Shown here: in pieces, positions 26,883 through 36,942 of the stretch
How positions within the stretch are numbered: the stretch's first letter is position 1
Layout: every line of letters begins with the position of its first letter
NCBI GenBank assembly: GCA_902537425.1
Contig: CACBBD010000008.1
Coordinates: 1-64,000, forward strand
Direction: 5' to 3'
Length of the DNA: 64,000 nucleotides
Source: an uncultured SAR86 cluster bacterium
Lineage (GTDB): Bacteria > Pseudomonadota > Gammaproteobacteria > Magnimaribacterales > Magnimaribacteraceae
Translations under genes and position numbers: made by a program
The notes under the pieces: generated by a model
Told to the model about the DNA's origin: nothing
What the model saw: the letters and a program-made list of their open reading frames with translations, nothing else
The model's database searches: none

Positions 26883-29626
26883 AGAAAAACTACGAGCCGA
26901 GTTCTACTGAAACAGAAATTTACGAGAATTGGGAAAAATCAGACTTCTTTAAAGCGCAACCTGATGAATCAAAAGAATCCTTTTGCATCATGATTCCTCC
27001 ACCCAATGTTACTGGAACACTTCATATGGGTCATGGGTTTCAAAATACTCTGATGGATGCACTTATTCGCCACAAAAGAATGTCGGGATTCGATACACTC
27101 TGGCAAGTGGGCGTAGATCATGCCGGAATAGCAACTCAAATGGTTGTAGAAAGACAACTTGAAGCAGAAGGATTATCTAGAGAGGAGATCGGTAGAGATG
27201 AATTTGAAAAAAAAGTATGGCTTTGGAAGGAAAAATCAGGAAATAAGATAACACAACAACTGAGAAGACTAGGCGCTTCGGTTGACTGGTCAAGAGAAGC
27301 TTTCACCATGAGCGATGATTTAAGCACAGCAGTTAAGGAGGTGTTCATAGAACTTTATGACCAAGGATTAATTTATAAAGGAGAAAGATTGGTCAATTGG
27401 GATACAGTACTTGAGACTGCCTTGTCGGATCTTGAGGTTTCATCTGAAGAAGAAAATGGATCTCTTTGGTATATTGATTACTTTACTTCAGATAGTGAAA
27501 AATTAACTGTTGCAACAACTAGACCGGAAACATTGCTTGGAGATACAGCTCTAGCAGTAAATCCTGAAGATGAAAGGTATAAGGGACAGATAGGAAAAAT
27601 GGCACTTTTGCCAATTGTGAATAGAGAAATACCTATCATTGCTGATAGTTATGTTGAATCAGAATTTGGGACTGGTTGTGTGAAGATTACACCTGCACAT
27701 GATTTCAATGATTTTGAGATGGGCAAAAGACATGGACTTGAAGTGATAAATATCTTAAATTTTGATGGCACTCTAAATGACAAAGTTCCAGATAAATATC
27801 AAAACTTAAATATTGAAGACGCAAGAAAACTTATCCTAGAAGACCTTAATACTATTGGTCAACTGAATAAGACTGAGCCTTATAAAGTCCAGATCCCAAG
27901 GAGTGAAAGAAGTAATTCTATCCTTCAACCTTTGTTGACTAATCAGTGGTTCGTTAATGTTGAAAAACTTTCCCAAGAAGCTATCAGAGTTGTAAAGGAA
28001 AATGAGACAGAGTTTATACCTAAGAACTGGGAAAATACCTATTTTGCTTGGATGAAAGATATACAGGATTGGTGTATCAGTAGGCAGTTGTGGTGGGGAC
28101 ATAGAATACCAGCCTGGTTTGATATGGATGATAATGTTTATGTTGGGGAATCTGAGAAAGCCGTAAGAGAAAAATATAATCTCGATAATATAGAATTGAA
28201 ACAAGACGAGGATGTTCTGGATACTTGGTTTTCTTCTGCTTTGTGGACATTTTCAACTCTTGGATGGCCAAAAAAAGAGAACTTACTTTCAAGATATCAT
28301 CCTACAAGTGTCTTAGTGACGGGGTTTGATATCATTTTCTTTTGGGTAGCAAGAATGATAATGATGACTACTCATTTCATCAATGAAGTACCCTTCAGGA
28401 AAATATTAATTCATGGTCTTATAAAAGATTCAGAAGGCCAAAAGATGTCTAAATCTAAAGGTAATACTTTGGATCCTTTGGATATCATAGATGGAATTAA
28501 CCTAGATGACTTAATCAAGAAGAGAACTGAAGGGTTGATGCAACCAAAAATGAAGGATCGGATCATAAAACAAACCAAAAAAGAATTTCCGAATGGTATC
28601 GAAGCTTATGGAACTGACGCATTAAGACTAACTTTCTGCTCGCTAGCGACGGGTGGAAGGGATATCAATTTCGATATTAAAAGAGTAGAAGGTTACAGAA
28701 ACTTTTGTAACAAGCTTTGGAATGCGGCCAGATTTATAGATTTAAATATTGATAACTATGGTATTTCCAAAAAGAGAAGTGAAAGTTCAATTGATTTCTG
28801 GATCGACTATAAATTCAATAAAACGGTAAAGAAAGTAGACCAATCAATGAATGAATTTAGGTTTGATTTGGCCACTAAAGCAATCTATGAATTTATATGG
28901 TACGAATTTTGTGATTGGTTCATAGAGCTTCAGAAAATAAGTCTCAGAAAAAATGACATGAATAAAGCAGAGATTGTTAGGTCTTTGGTCGATATTCTTG
29001 AAAAAACTCTAAGACTTGCACATCCAATCATGCCTTTCATAACGGAAGAAATTTGGAAACAATTTAAGGCGCATCATAATTCAATCCATGAAAGCATAAT
29101 GATATCTGAATACCCATTAGGTTCAGAAAATACTTCGGAACGAGACTACCAATCAGTAGAATGGCTCAAAGATATTGTATCTGGGATAAGAAATATACGT
29201 GGCGAGCTTCTTATCAAACCTTCAATTAAAATTTCTTCAATCTTTAAGGGAGGAGATCAATTAGATAAGGAAAACTTAAATGAAATTGGTAGTTATATAG
29301 AAAAGCTATGTGGTCTCAAAGAGATTATTTGGGCTGAAGAGAGTTCTCAAGACATTCCTTCATCAATGTTTACTCGAGACAATCTAAAAGTAATGATACC
29401 CCTTGAAGGACTCATAGACGCAAAGGAAGAAATGCAAAGGCTCAATAAAAAAATATCTAAACTTATTCAAGAAAAGGAAATGTTAGGTAGTAAACTTTCT
29501 AATCAGAACTTTGTTGAAAATGCTCCAAAAGATTTAGTGGAGGCTCAAAAAGATAGATTTTCTGTTTTATCTAAAGAACTAGAAAATCTTGATTTGCAAA
29601 TTAAAGAAATTAAAAAAATGATTTAG
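26879..29626 (+). CDS. valS: Valyl-tRNA synthetase
   Basis: Class I synthetase charging tRNA-Val. HIGH is represented by HMGH (His49-His52) after PPPNVTGTL, and KMSKS lies at 522-526 (GQKMSKSKGNTLDP). The CP1 editing domain holds the ATTRPETLLGDTALAVNP motif. The anticodon-binding helical domain and a C-terminal coiled coil (about 845-915) finish the protein. 915 residues against 951 in E. coli. It overlaps holC by 4 bases and is followed 35 bases later by a cold-shock-domain gene. Confidence 0.98.
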   Translation: MKKNYEPSSTETEIYENWEKSDFFKAQPDESKESFCIMIPPPNVTGTLHMGHGFQNTLMDALIRHKRMSGFDTLWQVGVDHAGIATQMVVERQLEAEGLSREEIGRDEFEKKVWLWKEKSGNKITQQLRRLGASVDWSREAFTMSDDLSTAVKEVFIELYDQGLIYKGERLVNWDTVLETALSDLEVSSEEENGSLWYIDYFTSDSEKLTVATTRPETLLGDTALAVNPEDERYKGQIGKMALLPIVNREIPIIADSYVESEFGTGCVKITPAHDFNDFEMGKRHGLEVINILNFDGTLNDKVPDKYQNLNIEDARKLILEDLNTIGQLNKTEPYKVQIPRSERSNSILQPLLTNQWFVNVEKLSQEAIRVVKENETEFIPKNWENTYFAWMKDIQDWCISRQLWWGHRIPAWFDMDDNVYVGESEKAVREKYNLDNIELKQDEDVLDTWFSSALWTFSTLGWPKKENLLSRYHPTSVLVTGFDIIFFWVARMIMMTTHFINEVPFRKILIHGLIKDSEGQKMSKSKGNTLDPLDIIDGINLDDLIKKRTEGLMQPKMKDRIIKQTKKEFPNGIEAYGTDALRLTFCSLATGGRDINFDIKRVEGYRNFCNKLWNAARFIDLNIDNYGISKKRSESSIDFWIDYKFNKTVKKVDQSMNEFRFDLATKAIYEFIWYEFCDWFIELQKISLRKNDMNKAEIVRSLVDILEKTLRLAHPIMPFITEEIWKQFKAHHNSIHESIMISEYPLGSENTSERDYQSVEWLKDIVSGIRNIRGELLIKPSIKISSIFKGGDQLDKENLNEIGSYIEKLCGLKEIIWAEESSQDIPSSMFTRDNLKVMIPLEGLIDAKEEMQRLNKKISKLIQEKEMLGSKLSNQNFVENAPKDLVEAQKDRFSVLSKELENLDLQIKEIKKMI

Positions 29627-29661
29627 GGTTTATGAAATCATTTTAGTTATAATTTAGCATT

Positions 29662-30048
29662 ATGTTTTTCAGAGCTCTAATAACAAGCTTCATTATATCG
29701 AGCCTATTCACTGGGCTAATCTTCTCTATCGGGGATCTTACTTTTGGGAGCAGTCTTATGTACCAAGCTCTTGTGACGTTCTGGAGCATTGGATTTCTGT
29801 CAATTATAGGTTTTATATATGGAAGAAAAATAAAGAGAAATTTTAGAGGAGAAACTGGAACCATAAAATGGTTTGACCCAAGTAAAGGATATGGGTTTTT
29901 AATTCGAGACAAAGGTGGGGATTTATTCGTTCATCTTAGGGCTGTTCAAAATCAAGACAGGAGAAAACTCAAAGAAAATACTAGGGTAAGATTTTCTGTT
30001 GAGGAAACAGAAAAAGGGCCTCAAGCTGAAAATATCAGAATAATCTAA
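29662..30048 (+). CDS. Membrane-anchored cold-shock-domain protein
   Basis: 128 residues in two parts. The N-terminal half has two hydrophobic helices (about 4-23 and 34-53) ending in a basic stretch GRKIKRN. A complete cold-shock OB fold follows (about 64-128), with GTIKWFDPSKGYGFL, RNP1 KGYGFL (75-80) and RNP2 DLFVHL (87-92). The nucleic-acid-binding domain would face the cytoplasm while anchored in the inner membrane. Function is unknown; RNA handling at the membrane is an inference. Its last bases overlap the end of the convergent hupE-like gene by 4. Confidence 0.85.
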   Translation: MFFRALITSFIISSLFTGLIFSIGDLTFGSSLMYQALVTFWSIGFLSIIGFIYGRKIKRNFRGETGTIKWFDPSKGYGFLIRDKGGDLFVHLRAVQNQDRRKLKENTRVRFSVEETEKGPQAENIRII

Positions 30049-31235
30049 AATAGTCTCTCCAAAAACCAATATGTTCCCAAGCAGGACAAAGCTGATGCAG
30101 CACAAACTCTTATTGTGTTTATACTCTCTCTGATGAACTTAGTTATCTGAGAAAGAATTAGATAAACAACTAAAACTATCAAAAGTTGTCCGAGCTCAAC
30201 TCCAATATTAAACCCTGCGATTGCAGGTAAAAGCCTACCCTCCATCATGCCGATAGAAGATAAATTTCCCGCAAACCCAAACCCATGTATTAGTCCGAAA
30301 AAAGAAGTTACAAGTAAGGTTATTGAAGAGCCTGGATGTCTTCTTACAAGATTTAAGTAACAAAAAGAAAATATGCTTATACCTACCAAACCAATTATGA
30401 ATTTTTGTAATCCAAAAAAAGCCAAAAAAATAACAAGAGATGAAGAAAAATAAATCAACAATCTTCCATATAGGCTGTGATTATGAGTAACTGAAGCAAT
30501 ACACTCTAAAGCTATAATGACTATGGAATATCCAATTAAAGCTTCAACAAATTGCGAGGAAGGTGTGACTAAACCCAAAGCCCCTAATGCTAAAGTGATG
30601 CTATGGCCAATTGTAAAACCCGTAATTACTATGATTAAATTCTTTAAGGCAAAACCTAGAATTAATATTGCAAAAAGGAATGCTAAATGGTCATATCCAG
30701 ACAATATATGATTGAATCCAAGTTCAAGATAATCTCTAAAAGAATCAAATCTTGATTCGCTTTTAGATTCATTATCAGTTTCTTTCCACTCCCTTCTAGA
30801 AGATGTGAAAACCTTTTCAGGACTAGCTACAGAATTAATATAAAAAGTGGATATATGAGTATGAGTCGGATCTTCATCAAAAAAGAGCTCAAAATTTATT
30901 GTGGATTCTTCAAGTTCACACTCCATCGTCCAGAGCAAAGTTAAGTAACCTGTAGAAAAAGAATTTTTCAAAAAAGGTGTCTTGGAGAGATTGCAATTTT
31001 TATTAAAATTAAAATTATCTATAACTTTATTTGTAAGTTCTTCCTCCCAGTTTTCAGTAAAATTTAAATTTAGCCTTTGTAATACTGATGTTTGAATACT
31101 AAATTCTACTTCAATAGATTTTGATTCAGCAGTAGAGTCTATATTGATCTTAGAATAAGACTCACTTCTTTGATGCGAGAATAATACTGTACTCAATAAA
31201 CAAGTTATTAAACCTATTGATAAAAGTTTCGACAT
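30045..31235 (-). CDS. HupE/UreJ_2 family membrane protein with large exported N-terminal domain
   Basis: 396 residues. A signal-like helix (about 4-20) precedes a ~150-residue polar region with THTH and several Cys, then about 7-8 membrane helices from residue 177. Family histidines are clear: GFNHILSGYDHLAFLF (His176, Asp182, His183), TIGHSITLALG (His211) and GLIHGFGFA (His317), plus NIGVELGQ (Glu347). HupE/UreJ proteins are associated with nickel/cobalt uptake, but this long form is not characterised and no urease or hydrogenase gene is here. It abuts the parvulin gene with no gap. Confidence 0.8.
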   Translation of the reverse strand: MSKLLSIGLITCLLSTVLFSHQRSESYSKINIDSTAESKSIEVEFSIQTSVLQRLNLNFTENWEEELTNKVIDNFNFNKNCNLSKTPFLKNSFSTGYLTLLWTMECELEESTINFELFFDEDPTHTHISTFYINSVASPEKVFTSSRREWKETDNESKSESRFDSFRDYLELGFNHILSGYDHLAFLFAILILGFALKNLIIVITGFTIGHSITLALGALGLVTPSSQFVEALIGYSIVIIALECIASVTHNHSLYGRLLIYFSSSLVIFLAFFGLQKFIIGLVGISIFSFCYLNLVRRHPGSSITLLVTSFFGLIHGFGFAGNLSSIGMMEGRLLPAIAGFNIGVELGQLLIVLVVYLILSQITKFIRESINTIRVCAASALSCLGTYWFLERLF

Positions 31236-32093
31236 TTATTCAGGTAAGTTCCTTGAAATATCGTACCAATTCTTGAGATTCTCTAAATATTCTCTCAAGG
31301 AATTATCATCTCTCCTTTTTGAATATTCTGCCAAAACCACATCTCTAACTTGTTCTAAGTTTGGCTGTCCTGCCAACTCTTTTTCCAATAAGAAAATTAT
31401 CTTATAACCGCCAGGAACCTTGATTGGTTGACTAAATGTACCAGGTTGTAAATTCCTAGCTAAATTCATGAGGCTGGGCCCAATATACTCTCTTACTTTT
31501 GATAATGTCATTAAACTATTTGGAATTTTCAAAGCAGAGTCACTCCCTAAATTGGATACCTCAACAAAACTGCTACCAGAAATTAAAAGGTCATAAGCTC
31601 GAGTTGCATCTTCAAAGGATGAGTTTTCGACCCCTTCATCAGAGAAATAAAGCTGTTGAATTCTTAACCTTGATGATTTGGTGAAAAACCCTATATTCTC
31701 TTCAAAAAATTTATTTAATTCTTTATCAGATACTTCATATCTCATATTTTCTGCAATGATAGTCTTTATCATCTGCTGAACTATTGTTCCTCTTGCTATA
31801 GGATTATTTTCAAGCATTCCAAGGTCTAAAGCCCGTTTAATTAAAAGTTCCTCTTCTATCATTCGCTCAAGAACATATTCTTTATCTTTTTGCGATATGG
31901 GTGATTTCTTGTCTTTTGCAAGACCTTCAAGTTGGACTAAATATTTCTCCATAGAAATTGAAGTATCTTCGATTTTCGCAGCATATTTGAAATTTGTAAT
32001 ATTAGATTCTTGAATAATAGAAAGCCCTGCTAGTAAGGCTCCAACAAATAAGCCTGTAGACAAAACTAAAGTGTAGAGCTTTTCTTTATCCAT
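31236..32093 (-). CDS. PpiC-type (parvulin) peptidyl-prolyl isomerase, membrane-anchored
   Basis: 285 residues with one N-terminal membrane helix (about 7-25) and no cleavage motif, so probably an anchored periplasmic chaperone. A SurA_N-like helical region (about 38-130, containing VLERMIEEELLIKRALDLGM) is followed by a parvulin domain (about 140-250) with the C-terminal motif QPIKVPGGYKIIFLLEK. It lacks the usual tight GGdLG turn, so catalytic activity is uncertain. It overlaps elaA by 8 bases and abuts the HupE-like gene; it may fold that gene's exported domain (inference). Confidence 0.75.
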   Translation of the reverse strand: MDKEKLYTLVLSTGLFVGALLAGLSIIQESNITNFKYAAKIEDTSISMEKYLVQLEGLAKDKKSPISQKDKEYVLERMIEEELLIKRALDLGMLENNPIARGTIVQQMIKTIIAENMRYEVSDKELNKFFEENIGFFTKSSRLRIQQLYFSDEGVENSSFEDATRAYDLLISGSSFVEVSNLGSDSALKIPNSLMTLSKVREYIGPSLMNLARNLQPGTFSQPIKVPGGYKIIFLLEKELAGQPNLEQVRDVVLAEYSKRRDDNSLREYLENLKNWYDISRNLPE

Positions 32094-32556
32094 TCCTTAT
32101 CATTTGAATATGAGGAATTCCATCTTCGTCATACACTTCGCCATTTACTTTAAATCCGTGTCCTTCATAAAATTTAATCAAATATTCTTGAGCAGAAATA
32201 GTTGATTTTTCAGTCATATAATTTTCTGAACTTCTCTTTAGGCCTTCATCAACTAATCTTGATCCAATACTTAGACCTCTCAGACTGTCAATTACAGCAA
32301 TACGTCCTATAGAAGGTGTTTTATACTTAATTCCAGGAGGAGTTAACCTTAAGTAACCCACTAAATGTCCTTCCTTTTTCAAAAGAAGATGATCACTAAT
32401 TTCGTCTAATCCATCCGCATCTTGATACCAAGATTTCTGCTCTACAACAAATATGGATTGCCGAAAACTAAGAACCTCATAGAGTTCTAACTTTGAAAGC
32501 TCATCAAAAGATTTCCAAAAACTCTGTAAATCTAAATTTTCAGAGTTCAAGGACAT
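32086..32556 (-). CDS. elaA: GNAT acetyltransferase, ElaA family
   Basis: 156 residues that follow E. coli ElaA throughout: LRQ/FRQSIFVVEQKSWYQDADGLD near the N-terminus, the acetyl-CoA-binding IGRIAVIDSLRGLSIGSRLV, the AQEYLIKFYEGHGF segment and the C-terminal EVYDEDGIPHIQM. The acyl acceptor of ElaA is not established. It overlaps the end of tas by 10 bases and ppiC by 8, so it is translated within the tas-elaA-ppiC-hupE-like unit. Confidence 0.88.
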   Translation of the reverse strand: MSLNSENLDLQSFWKSFDELSKLELYEVLSFRQSIFVVEQKSWYQDADGLDEISDHLLLKKEGHLVGYLRLTPPGIKYKTPSIGRIAVIDSLRGLSIGSRLVDEGLKRSSENYMTEKSTISAQEYLIKFYEGHGFKVNGEVYDEDGIPHIQMIRNG

Positions 32557-33587
32557 ATATTAGGATTTTTTCTATGTATCAAAGATATTTGTTCTAAATC
32601 TTCATCAGATAATTTCACATCAATACTTCCAATGGCTAGCTTTAACTGCTCCATAGTGGTTGCACCGATGATATTAGAAGTTACAAAATCTCTTGAATTT
32701 ACAAAAGAATTTGCCATCACTGATGGATCCATATTTATGGAACGAGCATAATTGACATAGGATTTAACCGCCTCATTTGCGCCGGGAACCTCATAACGAT
32801 CTCCTCTTTCAAATAAAGTTGTTCGGGCTCCTTCAGGTCTAGCACCATCGATATACTTTCCTGTCAAATAGCCTTGTGCTAGAGGGGAATACGCTAGAAG
32901 ACCTACTTGTGATCTATGGTGAAATTCAGACATACCGATCTCGTAAGATCGGTTTAAAAAATTGTAAGCATTCTGAACTGATACAACTCTTGGTAAATCA
33001 TACATTTCTGAAAATTTGATAAATTCCGAGAGGCCCCATGGTGTCTCATTTGATAAGCCAATGTATCTAATTTTTCCAGAGTCTACTGATTCAGAGAGTA
33101 CTTTCAATGTTTCAAGTATTGGAACTGTTTCAGCTTCATAATGCTTATAACCTAAACCATCAGCACCAAACATGCTCATTCTTCTGTCAGGCCAATGTAA
33201 TTGATACAAATCAATATAATCAGTCTGTAGTCTTTTTAAGCTAGAATCTATAGCACTTTCGATATTCTCTCTATCCAAAAGAGTCCAGTCTCCCCTAAAC
33301 CAATTCATAGGCGCCCTTCCAGCTACTTTAGAAGCAAGAATTATCTCTTCTCTCTTCCCGGTTTTCTTAAACCAATTTCCTATACATTCCTCAGTCTTCC
33401 CTTGTGTATCAGGCTTCGGAGGTATTGGATAGAGTTCAGCTGTATCAAAGAAATTTACACCTTGCTCAAAGGCATAATCCATCTGCTCATATCCTTCCTC
33501 AAAAGTATTCTGTTCCCCCCAAGTCATGGTACCCAGACAGATGACGCTTACATCTAAATCAGTATTTCCTAATTTTCTATACTCCAC
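32547..33587 (-). CDS. tas: Aldo/keto reductase, Tas family
   Basis: NADP(H)-dependent oxidoreductase. The 346 residues, identical in length to E. coli Tas, match that protein end to end, e.g. LGTMTWGEQN, DTAELYPIPP, the active-site lysine in LASKV, LKRLQTDYIDLYQLHWPDR and the terminal NIIGATTMEQLK. The catalytic Asp-Tyr-Lys-His tetrad is intact. The start is GTG with a good AAGGAGA Shine-Dalgarno. Tas was named for tyrosine auxotrophy suppression; its natural substrate is unknown. First gene of a four-gene overlapping unit, divergent from the peroxidase gene. Confidence 0.9.
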   Translation of the reverse strand: MEYRKLGNTDLDVSVICLGTMTWGEQNTFEEGYEQMDYAFEQGVNFFDTAELYPIPPKPDTQGKTEECIGNWFKKTGKREEIILASKVAGRAPMNWFRGDWTLLDRENIESAIDSSLKRLQTDYIDLYQLHWPDRRMSMFGADGLGYKHYEAETVPILETLKVLSESVDSGKIRYIGLSNETPWGLSEFIKFSEMYDLPRVVSVQNAYNFLNRSYEIGMSEFHHRSQVGLLAYSPLAQGYLTGKYIDGARPEGARTTLFERGDRYEVPGANEAVKSYVNYARSINMDPSVMANSFVNSRDFVTSNIIGATTMEQLKLAIGSIDVKLSDEDLEQISLIHRKNPNICP

Positions 33588-33642
33588 CCTTCTCTCCTTA
33601 CAAAGTTGTTATAATTAATATTATAAAAAATTAAATTCAAAA

Positions 33643-34131
33643 ATGACTAAAAACATTTACCAATTTTCCTGTGAGGACTCATCTGGTCAAAACGTAGACT
33701 TAAGCGATTTCAGAGGAAAAACCTTGCTGATAGTTAATACTGCCAGCCAGTGTGGCTTTACACCTCAATATAAAGGCCTAGAACAACTTCAAAATAAATT
33801 TTCAAATGAGGAATTTTCTGTTTTGGCCTTCCCTTGTAATCAATTTGGCGGTCAAGAGCCCGGGACTAATCAAGAAATTGTTGAATTTTGCAGCTTAAAT
33901 TATGGAAGTACTTTTCCAATCTTTAGCAAAATTGACGTAAATGGAGACAATGCCCATCCTTTGTATAAATTTTTAACTACTGAAAAGAAAGGTCTACTTG
34001 GAACGGAAAAAATTAAATGGAACTTCACCAAATTCCTTGTCAATAAAGATGGTGAACCTGTGAATCGATACGGATCTTCAACAACGCCAGAGCAGATAGA
34101 GGCTGATATTGAAAAGTTGATTAACTCTTAG
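33643..34131 (+). CDS. Glutathione peroxidase family protein (BtuE-like, cysteine type)
   Basis: Thiol peroxidase of 162 residues. The peroxidatic site NTASQCGFTPQYKGLEQL has Cys, not selenocysteine. The Gln and Trp of the catalytic tetrad are in FPCNQFGGQEP and IKWNFTKFLV. No signal peptide, so cytoplasmic. Bacterial members usually take electrons from thioredoxin rather than glutathione (family knowledge). The upstream 55 bases hold a TATAAT near 33611 that could serve as -10. The 3' end overlaps convergent rimI by 11 bases. Confidence 0.93.
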   Translation: MTKNIYQFSCEDSSGQNVDLSDFRGKTLLIVNTASQCGFTPQYKGLEQLQNKFSNEEFSVLAFPCNQFGGQEPGTNQEIVEFCSLNYGSTFPIFSKIDVNGDNAHPLYKFLTTEKKGLLGTEKIKWNFTKFLVNKDGEPVNRYGSSTTPEQIEADIEKLINS

Positions 34132-34597
34132 AAAAAAATAAATTACTTACAAAACCCTTTTTGAGTGTCTTGGACATCACATAAGCATCTTCTCTGCCTT
34201 CAGGAAGCCTATAATATTTTTTCCTCTCACCAATCTCAAGAAATCCTAGTTTCTCATAAAGTCTATAAGCTATTTTATTTGAGACCCTTACTTCAAGAAT
34301 TATTTTCTTGCTTCCCATGACTTCAGCAGCAATTATCATTTTTTTTAATATTCTCTCTCCGTAACCAGATCTTCTAAAATCTTTATTAACACCTATATTA
34401 AGAAGATGTGACTCTTCAGATGAAATAGCCATAATAGCGAATCCTATCAACCTTTCATTGTCCTCAAGGGCCAGAGAGTAATAACCTTTCTCTAAGCAGT
34501 CAGTGAAGTTTCTTTCTGTCCAAGGGAAAGGATTAGATTCTCTCTCTATTTCGAGTACTGAATCTAAGTGACTAAAATCTAAATAAGAGTAATCCAT
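34121..34597 (-). CDS. rimI: Ribosomal protein bS18-alanine N-acetyltransferase RimI
   Basis: GNAT enzyme acetylating the N-terminus of S18. 158 residues. Shows the RimI opening SNPFPWTERNFTDCL, acetyl-CoA-binding motif A LLNIGVNKDFRRSGYGERILKKM and motif B ILEVRVSNKIAYRLYEKLGF, ending with the RKKYYRLPEGREDAYVM signature. It follows holD by 9 bases, the same holD-rimI pair as in E. coli. The C-terminus is about 10 residues longer than E. coli RimI. Confidence 0.93.
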   Translation of the reverse strand: MDYSYLDFSHLDSVLEIERESNPFPWTERNFTDCLEKGYYSLALEDNERLIGFAIMAISSEESHLLNIGVNKDFRRSGYGERILKKMIIAAEVMGSKKIILEVRVSNKIAYRLYEKLGFLEIGERKKYYRLPEGREDAYVMSKTLKKGFVSNLFFSKS

Positions 34598-34606
34598 AAA
34601 ATATTT

Positions 34607-35008
34607 TTATAAATTTAAAGCTTTTAACTCATTCAAAAATAGCTTTTTGGACTCTTTTGAAGAACATATTTCTGCCATGGAATCATAAGATGATATTTTA
34701 GAATTTATATATTGCTCGGAATATTGTGGAAGATCTGTTCCTAAAACTAGGATGTTGTTTATTGATTCTGGATTTTCTAGTTTATTTATTTTTAGGGGTT
34801 TATTTTTTCCAATAGACTTAGCAAGCGTACTTAAAAAAAATATTTTGTCCTCCTCTGAAACTTGCTCGTCTTTTTTTCCAAGACATAAAATGCAATTTCT
34901 GTCGATTAAATAGACTTCATCTTGAAAAATAATAGCCTCATGTTCAGATCTTTTTTTCCATATATCTATACCTAGCTCTTGAAGTTTTTGATATTTTGAC
35001 AAAACCAT
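34607..35008 (-). CDS. holD: DNA polymerase III psi subunit
   Basis: Clamp-loader subunit linking chi to the tau/gamma complex. The sequence is divergent, but the N-terminus SKYQKLQELGIDIWKKR matches the psi opening (LQQLGITQW in E. coli), and the C-terminal helix resembles psi (SSKESKKLFLNELKAL). The ATG at 35008 gives 133 residues, near E. coli's 137. The frame is open further upstream to a TTG at 35065, but the psi homology begins right after the ATG. The adjacent rimI supports the call. holC is also in this window, so both chi and psi are present. Confidence 0.82.
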   Translation of the reverse strand: MVLSKYQKLQELGIDIWKKRSEHEAIIFQDEVYLIDRNCILCLGKKDEQVSEEDKIFFLSTLAKSIGKNKPLKINKLENPESINNILVLGTDLPQYSEQYINSKISSYDSMAEICSSKESKKLFLNELKALNL

Positions 35009-35045
35009 ATTTTGTAATTTTACTATTTGGAAAAAAAGACTCAAC

Positions 35046-35072
35046 TTGACCTTAATTGCTTGCAAATATAAG
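35046..35072 (+). promoter_or_regulatory. Predicted leuA promoter
   Basis: TTGACC (35046-35051) and TATAAG (35067-35072) with a short 15-base spacer. Transcription would begin near 35078-35081, only a few bases before the ATG of the leader ORF at 35082. No alternative pair with better spacing is visible between holD and leuA. Confidence 0.4.
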
Positions 35073-35081
35073 CTAGCGCCG

Positions 35082-35125
35082 ATGATTTTAGTCGCTTTAA
35101 AAATTATTCAGCTACGACTGACTAT

Positions 35126-35150
<25 letters not shown>
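35082..35150 (+). CDS. Putative branched-chain-rich leader peptide of leuA
   Basis: A 22-codon ORF (ATG 35082, TAA 35148-35150) in which 10 of 22 residues are Leu (4), Ile (4) or Val (2), with the run MILVALKII at the start. This enrichment directly upstream of the first leucine-specific enzyme is what ilv/leu attenuation peptides look like. It has no Shine-Dalgarno and sits about at the predicted RNA start. Its stop codon falls in the 3' arm of a hairpin (35126-35155), so ribosome position would decide whether that hairpin forms. Translation is inferred; the ORF and composition are seen. Confidence 0.6.
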
Positions 35151-36891
<1,741 letters not shown>

Positions 36892-36942
36892 TAGCTCAAA
36901 ACTATAATATGACCATGGAATTTATCATTTCTAGGGGAGTTC

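Noticed and set aside
34135-34160. Terminator between gpx and rimI
   Set aside because: The genes overlap by 11 bases and no hairpin with U-tract is present; termination would have to be inside coding sequence or Rho-dependent.
35009-35065. TTG-initiated extension of holD upstream of 35008
   Set aside because: Psi-family similarity starts right after the ATG at 35008, the extension resembles nothing in the family and would run into the leuA promoter.
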